A DNA stretch of 28,182 nucleotides, taken from positions 1 to 28,182 of the forward strand of contig JAUCBJ010003975.1 of assembly GCA_032718475.1 (NCBI GenBank), in the 5' to 3' direction. The notes below the pieces were generated by a model. It ran no database searches. It had not been told where the DNA came from and saw only the letters and a program-made list of their open reading frames with translations. Position numbers and translations under genes: made by a program. Within the stretch, counting starts at the first letter, position 1, and every line of letters starts with the position of its first letter. This document shows, piece after piece, positions 1-7,700 of the stretch. The stretch comes from Nemertoderma westbladi. Lineage: Eukaryota; Xenacoelomorpha; Nemertodermatida; Nemertodermatidae.

Positions 1-672
1 ACAGTCTCGACACTGAAACCACGTCTACCGTCACCCCACTCGAGTGAGTAACCAATGAGAGAATTTGAATATTTAGTATCATCCTGGTCTGTAATGTTTA
101 TTTGAAGTATGCAATGGAATGTATGTTCCATTATCCGCCAGACGTTATTAACGAACTCACATTCATCAACAACATTGCCATTAACTACCATAACATTTCC
201 AATCTCTGGTGTCCAGTCATTTATATCAACAACATTGATGGTTAAAGTCCCTGTAGAAGAAAGTTGGTACATAACACCGCTATCATAAACTATAACGTTA
301 ATCACATACATATCTTCAACTTCACGATCTAACATACTGTATGACATCAACTGTTGCTTTTCGTTATCCACTTTGAAACTTTCTTTCACTGTTTTCGAAT
401 TGTCGACGTCCAACTTGAATCCCAAATCTCCTCCCATCACAGTATCAAGATCATACACGTACTCGCTCAAATTTATAGTAACATATTCATCTTCAGTCAC
501 ATTATAAACTAGTGAGTTCTTATAGAACCTAGGAGGGTTGTCATTGACATCAACAATCGTTATACTCACATTAGCTGTAATGGATTTAGGGGGTTCACCA
601 CCATCCAACGCTGTTATCTCAAGGTTATAGGAACTATGGGTTTCTCGATCTAAATCTCCCTTTGGAAACAAT
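1..672 (-). CDS. Cadherin extracellular-repeat exon (partial)
   Basis: The minus strand is open through all 224 codons from 672 to the window edge, so this is one exon of a larger gene. Read in sense order it contains the end of one cadherin (EC) repeat (LDRETHSSYNLEITALDGGE, then the linker DVNDNPPRF at about 525-551), a complete but divergent repeat (LDREVEDMYVINVIVYD, then DINDWTPEI at about 201-227) and the start of a third (DQDD...GYSLEW). The DRE, DxNDNxP and DQDD motifs bind calcium between repeats in this family. Such proteins are cell-surface adhesion or signalling molecules, often of the FAT, Dachsous or protocadherin type. No signal peptide, membrane segment or cytoplasmic tail falls in this exon, so the subtype is open. 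The first base of the exon completes a codon begun in an upstream exon. The DWTP linker and the cysteines around 80-160 are less canonical. Confidence 0.9.
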
Positions 673-695
673 CTACAGAATAAATAAGGTATAAA
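673..695 (-). promoter_or_regulatory. 3' splice acceptor of the cadherin exon
   Basis: On the minus strand a pyrimidine-rich run (ttatttattctgtag) ends in AG at plus 673-674, immediately before the cadherin frame becomes open and recognisable. The exon starts at 672, one base ahead of the codon for L in LFPKGDLDRE. This sets the exon boundary and implies that the sequence to the right is intronic, at least locally. Confidence 0.75.
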
Positions 696-840
696 TAATT
701 ACCGGTATATATATATATTAAATAATCTGCAGGCTTCATGGTATTTTGTAGATCGAATGGAAACATTGAATGGAAACATAAATATTTATAATTACACTGA
801 AAAAACGTATATACTGTTGGTATTTTCCAAAAAAAACCTA

Positions 841-916
841 GTTTTAGGAAAAAACTATAGTTTTGGGAAAAAACTATAGTTTTAGGAAAAAACTATAGTT
901 TTAGGAAAAAACTATT
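841..916. repeat. 19-bp tandem repeat, four palindromic copies
   Basis: Four copies of a 19-bp unit (gttttaggaaaaaactata) begin at 841, 860, 879 and 898. They differ only by an A/G change in copy two and by divergence at the end of copy four. At each junction AAAACTATAGTTTT is a perfect 14-bp palindrome, so the block is a string of potential small hairpins. Confidence 0.85.
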
Positions 917-970
917 AGTTCCTTTGGGAATTTTCAACTCTTGAATATTTTCACAAACTAATAGTTTTTT
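906..970. repeat. 15-bp perfect inverted repeat, 35-bp spacer
   Basis: AAAAAACTATTAGTT at 906-920 is matched by its exact reverse complement at 956-970. The left arm overlaps the last copy of the 19-bp repeat, so the two structures probably arose together. This could be the remnant of a small foldback or MITE-like element. No target duplication was identified. Confidence 0.7.
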
Positions 971-1200
971 TTAATTATACAGTGGGGCGATATACAGAAA
1001 AGTGGCCAAACCAGTCATTTTTTGTAAAAATTAAAGTTTCTCAAAACCCAACATATGATATATATTCTGAAATCTCCGAGTCCGTAGAATTCAATGCGAG
1101 TATTGGCCGATCTTAAATATGATCTGTAAAAAAAAATACTGCTTGTCCCTTCCTATCCACTTCCTGTAACCATTATTTTAATACATATTTTAGGATAATT

Positions 1201-1292
1201 GGTTACAAGCGAGGGACATTTTCTTGCCTGTAACCTTCCCTGTAAATGTAATGAGAGCCTGGTTACAGGCGGTTACAGGTGGGGGACGTTTT
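1201..1292. repeat. GGTTACAGG inverted and direct repeats
   Basis: GCCTGTAACC at 1226-1235 and GGTTACAGGC at 1261-1270 form a perfect 10-bp inverted repeat. GGTTACAGG recurs at 1271-1279, and CCTGTAACC also occurs at 1163-1171. A longer imperfect direct repeat pairs 1201-1222 with 1271-1292 (GGTTACA followed by a GGGACNTTTT core). Function unknown. It lies just before the 77-bp array. Confidence 0.6.
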
Positions 1293-1305
1293 ATGGTACG
1301 ACTGA

Positions 1306-1602
1306 CAGCGTCAACACAACGAGCTGATCACTGTGTGTGCACGCACTCAGCTCAGTGCGTTAAAGCTCAATGGTCGCGGTTGGTGCGTCAATGCACCGAG
1401 CTGATCACTGTGTGTGCACGCACTCAGCTCAGTGCGTTAAATCTCAATGGTCGCGGTTGGTGCACCAACGCACCGAGCTGAGCACTGTGTGTGCACGCAC
1501 TCAGCTCAGTGCGTTAAAGCTCAATGGTCGCGGTCGGTGCGTCAACGCACCGAGCTGAGCACTGTGTGTGCACGCACTCAGCTCAGTGCGTTAAAGCTCA
1601 AT
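1306..1602. repeat. 77-bp tandem repeat, left portion
   Basis: Full units start at 1321, 1398, 1475 and 1552, exactly 77 bp apart, with a partial unit before 1321. They differ by a few substitutions, for example gctgatcac versus gctgagcac. Each unit contains GAGCTGAG and CTCAGCTC as inverted arms (1552-1559 and 1577-1584) and a tight GTGCGT-CA-ACGCAC hairpin (1537-1550). Unit four is cut at 1602 by a LINE insertion and resumes at 2369. Short open frames in this block are a consequence of the repetition and are not genes. Confidence 0.92.
1592..1602. repeat. Target-site duplication, left copy
   Basis: TAAAGCTCAAT at 1592-1602 is repeated exactly at 2358-2368 on the other side of the LINE fragment. 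Removing 1603-2368 restores a perfect 77-bp unit (51 bp plus 26 bp). This shows that the LINE fragment was inserted into an existing array. Confidence 0.88.
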
Positions 1603-2357
1603 ACTAGGATCGGCATGATGCATTGCAGCTGCATTTTTAAGAATGCTGTGCCGGCTTATCGACAAAATTGCACTGCCACAACTCCCTATCACCCATGACA
1701 TTTGCTAGATCGTCCGCATCTAGTGTCAAGCTTGGGGGAACCAATGAGACACCTCCAATGTTATATAGTGTCTGGTTAGAGATGTGTGCATTGTATTTGA
1801 CACAATGAACCCGGCGTAGCATTCTTGTGAATGTGCCATCCAGAGATTTGGTGTCCTCAGCAGTTAGAGCCCAGCATGGACTCCCATAGAGGAGTACTGG
1901 AACTACTGCTGCTCTAAATAACCGGACCTTAAGTTTCCGATTAATTCTCGGTGACTTCCAAATCCTGGAAAGCCTATTCAAGGCTGCCCATGCCTTACCC
2001 TTACGTATTCGAAGGTCCTCACCTGACTTCCGGATCCATGATCCCAGGTAACAGAAGTCATCCACATGCTCAAGCATACCATCTTTTGAGCTTATGCTCA
2101 TCCGACCAGAGACTTGCTGAGGACTTTCAAAGTTAACTGTCAAAATTTTGGTCTTTCTGGAGTTAATAAAAAGACCAACACTAGAAGCAGCATGTTCTAA
2201 TGAGCTGAGGAGCCGTTGGGCTCCCTCTAGTGATTCTGAGAGTACTCCTAAGTCATCAGCAAAGTCTAGATCAGTTAGGTACTTGGCAGGATTTCCTCGA
2301 CTTCTGGAGCCAGTAGGTGGAGTTATCATCACCCCATCATCATCATCATCATCATCA
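1603..2357 (-). mobile_element. 5'-truncated LINE copy inserted in the 77-bp array
   Basis: This 755-bp insertion is bounded by an 11-bp duplication, as expected for target-primed reverse transcription. Sense is on the minus strand. Its 5' end falls in the middle of the RT domain, next to a (CAT)8 tract, and its 3' end leaves only about 34 bp after the stop codon, with no poly(A). Its first 130 bp or so match the right-hand LINE copy (about 28052-28182) in opposite orientation almost perfectly. The one difference I noticed is a T/C near the end of the window. The two are therefore recent members of one family. Confidence 0.88.
1637..2357 (-). pseudogene. LINE reverse transcriptase, C-terminal fragment
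   Basis: The frame opens at the truncation point and runs to a stop at 1637-1639, giving about 240 residues. It starts inside the RT palm: LTDLDFADDLGVLSES carries the catalytic aspartate pair (FADD, plus 2252-2263). The thumb follows, with VDDFCYLGSWIRKSGEDL, IWKSPRINRKLKVRLF and VLLYGSPCWALTAEDTK, then a TRMLRRV block. This order is typical of APE-type non-LTR retrotransposons. After LYNIGGVSLVPP the protein jumps to DADDLANVMGDRELW, which resembles the extreme C-terminal DR-W end seen in related elements. The usual downstream segment with a GHC motif appears to be missing, which suggests an internal deletion. The in-frame methionine-like starts near 2332 are not real starts. It cannot encode an active enzyme. 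Confidence 0.85.
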
Positions 2358-2358
2358 T
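2335..2358. repeat. (CAT)8 microsatellite at the LINE 5' junction
   Basis: Eight CAT triplets (ATG on the LINE sense strand) sit exactly at the truncation point. The right-hand LINE copy has only two such triplets at the same place (near 28062-28068). The extra copies were therefore gained at or after insertion. Confidence 0.85.
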
Positions 2359-2406
2359 AAAGCTCAATGGTCGCGGTTGGTGCGTCAACGCACCGAGCTG
2401 ATCACT
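2358..2406. repeat. 77-bp tandem repeat, right portion, with target-site duplication
   Basis: 2358-2368 is the second copy of the duplicated target. 2369-2394 completes the interrupted fourth unit, and 2395-2406 begins a fifth unit that stops after GAGCTGATCACT. The end of the array coincides with the start of the PLE homology, with a few bases shared. Confidence 0.88.
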
Positions 2407-2768
2407 TCACCGTACTTGCAATAACGTCACGGGGGTGGCAACTGTGATAGTTAAGGAAAATTCCCGCGTTGCTCGGTTTGATAAAGAGTTCAAAATCGAT
2501 CCCACCTTTATCGTTGACTGTAGTCAGTACAACCTGAAATGCTGCCATACTACTGTATAATTTCTCCATGGTGTACTGTATGCTCGGGTGGCAGCTATTA
2601 AGATAAGTGAGGCAATTGTGTAATTCCTCCTCGCCGTGATTCCACACGGCCCAACCCTCTTCATAGAACCTGAATATGAATAAGGAAGGCACCAACACTC
2701 AGGTGGTAATTCCCAAAAAATATGGTTTCCTTAATATGGATGTAAATAACGGCAAAATGGGCCGCAAG
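2402..2768 (-). pseudogene. Penelope-like element RT, C-terminal part
   Basis: Reading the minus strand from the array edge gives GMGNRLAAHFAVIYIHIKET in the first frame. After a one-base frame change near 2700 it gives FRFYEEGWAVWNHGEEEL, LTYLNSCHPSIQYTMEKL and ELFIKPSNAGIFLNYHSCHP. The block MGNRLA, then the acidic pair followed by GW-VW, then YLNS-HP-I-YTME, then KP-N-G-YLNY-SCHP is the characteristic order of PLE reverse transcriptases. The catalytic pair, normally DD before GW, reads EE here (codons GAA GAG), and the usual FLDVL reads FQVVL, so this copy looks dead. A stop codon occurs at 2402-2404, at the junction with the 77-bp repeat, where the PLE frame is cut off. The downstream GIY-YIG endonuclease found in many PLEs is not present in the window. 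Confidence 0.86.
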
Positions 2769-4732
2769 TCTATTACCCATACCCATTCCCTCAGTTTGCT
2801 CTATTACCCATACCCATTCCCTCAGTTTGCTCTATTACCCATACCCATTCCCTCAGTTTGCTCTATTACCCATACCCATTCCCTCAGTTTGCTCTATTAC
2901 CCATACCCATTCCCTCAGTTTGCTCTATTACCCATACCCATTCCCTCAGTTTGCTCTATTACCCATACCCATTCCCTCAGTTTGCTCTATTACCCATACC
3001 CATTCCCTCAGTTTGCTCTATTACCCATACCCATTCCCTCAGTTTGCTCTATTACCCATACCCATTCCCTCAGTTTGCTCTATTACCCATACCCATTCCC
3101 TCAGTTTGCTCTATTACCCATACCCATTCCCTCAGTTTGCTCTATTACCCATACCCATTCCCTCAGTTTGCTCTATTACCCATACCCATTCCCTCAGTTT
3201 GCTCTATTACCCATACCCATTCCCTCAGTTTGCTCTATTACCCATACCCATTCCCTCAGTTTGCTCTATTACCCATACCCATTCCCTCAGTTTGCTCTAT
3301 TACCCATACCCATTCCCTCAGTTTGCTCTATTACCCATACCCATTCCCTCAGTTTGCTCTATTACCCATACCCATTCCCTCAGTTTGCTCTATTACCCAT
3401 ACCCATTCCCTCAGTTTGCTCTATTACCCATACCCATTCCCTCAGTTTGCTCTATTACCCATACCCATTCCCTCAGTTTGCTCTATTACCCATACCCATT
3501 CCCTCAGTTTGCTCTATTACCCATACCCATTCCCTCAGTTTGCTCTATTACCCATACCCATTCCCTCAGTTTGCTCTATTACCCATACCCATTCCCTCAG
3601 TTTGCTCTATTACCCATACCCATTCCCTCAGTTTGCTCTATTACCCATACCCATTCCCTCAGTTTGCTCTATTACCCATACCCATTCCCTCAGTTTGCTC
3701 TATTACCCATACCCATTCCCTCAGTTTGCTCTATTACCCATACCCATTCCATCAGTTTGCTCTATTACCCATACCCATTCCCTCAGTTTGCTCTATTACC
3801 CATACCCATTCCCTCAGTTTGCTCTATTACCCATACCCATTCCCTCAGTTTGCTCTATTACCCATACCCATTCCCTCAGTTTGCTCTATTACCCATACCC
3901 ATTCCCTCAGTTTGCTCTATTACCCATACCCATTCCCTCAGTTTGCTCTATTACCCATACCCATTCCCTCCGTTTGCTCTATTACCCATACCCATTCCCT
4001 CAGTTTGCTCTATTACCCACACCCATTCCCTCAGTTTGCTCTATTACCCATACCCATTCCCTCAGTTTGCTCTATTACCCATACCCATTCCCTCAGTTTG
4101 CTCTATTACCCATACCCATTCCATCAGTTTGCTCTATTACCCATACCCATTCCCTCAGTTTGCTCTATTACCCATACCCATTCCATCAGTTTGCTCTATT
4201 ACCCATACCCATTCCCTCAGTTTGCTCTATTACCCATACCCATTCCCTCAGTTTGCTCTATTACCCATACCCACCCATTCCCTCACTTTGCTCTATTACC
4301 CATACCCATTCCCTCAGTTTGCTCTATTACCCATACCCATTCCCTCAGTTTGCTCTATTACCCATACCCATTCCCTCAGTTTGCTCTATTACCCATACCC
4401 ATTCCCTCAGTTTGCTCTATTACCCATACCCATTCCCTCAGTTTGCTCTATTACCCATACCCATTCCCTCCTTTTGCTCCATTACCCATACCCATTCCCT
4501 CAGTTTGCTCTATTACCCATACCCATTCCCTCAGTTTGCTCTATTACCCATACCCATTCCCTCAGTTTGCTCTATTACCCATACCCATTCCCTCAGTTTG
4601 CTCTATTACCCATACCCATTCCCTCAGTTTGCTCTATTACCCATACCCATTCCCTCAGTTTGCTCTATTACCCATACCCATTCCCTCAGTTTGCTCTATT
4701 ACCCATACCCATTCCCTCAGTTTGCTCTATTA

Positions 4733-7700
4733 CCCACACCCACCCATTCCCTCAGTTTGCTCTATTACCCATACCCATTCCCTCAGTTTGCTCTATTACC
4801 CATACCCATTCCCTCAGTTTGCTATATTACCCATCCCATTCCCTCAGTTTGCTCTATTACCCATACCCATTCCCTCAGTTTGCTCTATTACCCATACCCA
4901 TTCCCTCAGTTTGCTCTATTACCCATACCCATTCCCTCAGTTTGCTCTATTACCCATACCCATTCCCTCAGTTTGCTCTATTACCCATACCCATTCCCTC
5001 AGTTTGCTCTATTACCCATACCCATTCCCTCAGTTTGCTCTATTACCCATACCCATTCCCTCAGTTTGCTCTATTACCCATACCCATTCCCTCAGTTTGC
5101 TCTATTACCCATACCCATTCCCTCAGTTTGCTCTATTACCCATACCCATTCCCTCAGTTTGCTCTATTACCCATACCCATTCCCTCAGTTTGCTCTATTA
5201 CCCATACCCATTCCCTCAGTTTGCTCTATTACCCATACCCATTCCATCAGTTTGCTCCATTACCCATACCCATTCCCTCAGTTTGCTCTATTACCCATAC
5301 CCATTCCCTCAGTTTGCTCTATTACCCACACCCATTCCATCAGTTTGCTCTATTACCCATACCCATTCCCTCAGTTTGCTCTATTACCCATACCCATTCC
5401 CTCAGTTTGCTCTATTACCCATACCCATTCCCTCACTTTGCTCTATTACCCATACCCATTCCCTCAGTTTGCTCTATTACCCATACCCATTCCCTCAGTT
5501 TGCTCTATTACCCATACCCATTCCATCAGTTTGCTCTATTACCCACACCCATTCCATCAGTTTGCTCTATTACCCATACCCATTCCCTCAGTTTGCTCTA
5601 TTACCCATACCCATTCCATCAGTTTGCTCTATTACCCACACCCATTCCATCAGTTTGCTCTATTACCCATACCCATTCCCTCAGTTTGCTCTATTACCCA
5701 TACCCATTCCATCAGTTTGCTCCATTACCCATACCCATTCCCTCAGTTTGCTCTATTACCCACACCCACCCATTCCCTCAGTTTGCTCTATTACCCATAC
5801 CCATTCCCTCAGTGTGCTCTATTACCCATACCCATTCCCTCAGTTTGCTCTATTACCCATACCCATTCCCTCAGTTTGCTCTATTACCCATACCCATTCC
5901 ATCAGTTTGCTCTATTACCCATACCCATTCCCTCAGTTTGCTCTATTACCCATACCCATTCCATCAGTTTGCTCTATTACCCATACCCATTCCCTCAGTT
6001 TGCTCTATTACCCATACCCATTCCCTCAGTTTGCTCTATTACCCATACCCATTCCCTCAGTTTGCTCTATTACCCATACCCATTCCCTCAGTTTGCTCTA
6101 TTACCCATACCCATTCCCTCAGTTTGCTCTATTACCCATACCCATTCCATCAGTTTGCTCTATTACCCATACCCATTCCCTCAGTTTGCTCTATTACCCA
6201 TACCCATTCCCTCAGTTTGCTCTATTACCCATACCCATTCCCTCAGTTTGCTCTATTACCCATACCCATTCCCTCAGTTTGCTCTATTACCCATACCCAT
6301 TCCCTCAGTTTGCTCTATTACCCATACCCATTCCCTCAGTTTGCTCTATTACCCATACCCATTCCCTCAGTTTGCTCTATTACCCATACCCATTCCATCA
6401 GTTTGCTCCATTACCCATACCCATTCCCTCAGTTTGCTCTATTACCCATACCCATTCCCTCAGTTTGCTCTATTACCCACACCCATTCCATCAGTTTGCT
6501 CTATTACCCATACCCATTCCCTCAGTTTGCTCTATTACCCATACCCATTCCCTCAGTTTGCTCTATTACCCACACCCATTCCCTCAGTTTGCTCTATTAC
6601 CCACACCCATTCCATCAGTTTGCTCTATTACCCATACCCATTCCCTCAGTTTGCTCTATTACCCATACCCATTCCATCAGTTTGCTCTATTACCCATACC
6701 CATTCCCTCAGTTTGCTCTATTACCCATACCCATTCCCTCAGTTTGCTCTATTACCCATACCCATTCCCTCAGTTTGCTCTATTACCCATACCCATTCCC
6801 TCAGTTTGCTCTATTACCCATACCCATTCCCTCAGTTTGCTCTATTACCCATACCCATTCCCTCAGTTTGCTCTATTACCCATACCCATTCCCTCAGTTT
6901 GCTCTATTACCCATACCCATTCAATCAGTTTGCTCCATTACCCATACCCATTCCCTCAGTTTGCTCTATTACCCATACCCATTCCCTCAGTTTGCTCTAT
7001 TACCCACACCCACCCATTCCCTCAGTTTGCTCTATTACCCATACCCATTCCCTCAGTTTGCTCTATTACCCATACCCATTCCCTCAGTTTGCTCTATTAC
7101 CCATCCCATTCCCTCAGTTTGCTCTATTACCCATACCCATTCCATCAGTTTGCTCTATTACCCATACCCATTCCCTCAGTTTGCTCTATTACCCATACCC
7201 ATTCCCTCAGTTTGCTCTATTACCCATACCCATTCCCTCAGTTTGCTCTATTACCCATACCCATTCCCTCAGTTTGCTCTATTACCCATACCCATTCCCT
7301 CAGTTTGCTCTATTACCCATACCCATTCCCTCAGTTTGCTCTATTACCCATACCCATTCCCTCAGTTTGCTCTATTACCCACACCCATTCCCTCAGTTTG
7401 CTCTATTACCCACACCCATTCCCTCAGTTTGCTCTATTACCCATACCCATTCCCTCAGTTTGCTCTATTACCCATACCCATTCCCTCAGTTTGCTCTATT
7501 ACCCATACCCATTCCCTCAGTTTGCTCTATTACCCATACCCATTCCCTCAGTTTGCTCTATTACCCATACCCATTCCCTCAGTTTGCTCTATTACCCATA
7601 ACCATTCCATCAGTTTGCTCTATTACTCATACCCATTCCCTCAGTTTGCTCTATTACCCATACCCATTCCATCAGTTTGCTCTATTACCCACACCCATTC

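Larger units (their letters stand above)
673..1305. other. AT-rich noncoding stretch, probable intron
   Basis: No coding signal was found on either strand. The stretch holds a TA-rich run near 708-722, the 19-bp palindromic tandem repeat at 841-916, a 15-bp inverted repeat (906-920 and 956-970) and the GGTTACAGG inverted and direct repeats at 1201-1292. The rest (about 971-1200) shows nothing recognisable. It may be an old transposon remnant, but no terminal repeat pair can be defined. Confidence 0.6.

Noticed and set aside
971-1200. A DNA transposon end suggested by CAGTGGGGCGATATACAG near 979
   Set aside because: No matching inverted terminal repeat or target duplication was found in the window.
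1224-1698. Short plus-strand open frames with repeated VCARTQLSAL peptides
   Set aside because: They are readings of the 77-bp tandem repeat in successive frames. The peptide repetition follows from the DNA repeat.
1951-2360. Plus-strand open frames of 60-70 codons
   Set aside because: They are antisense to the LINE reverse transcriptase, whose motifs are unmistakable on the minus strand.
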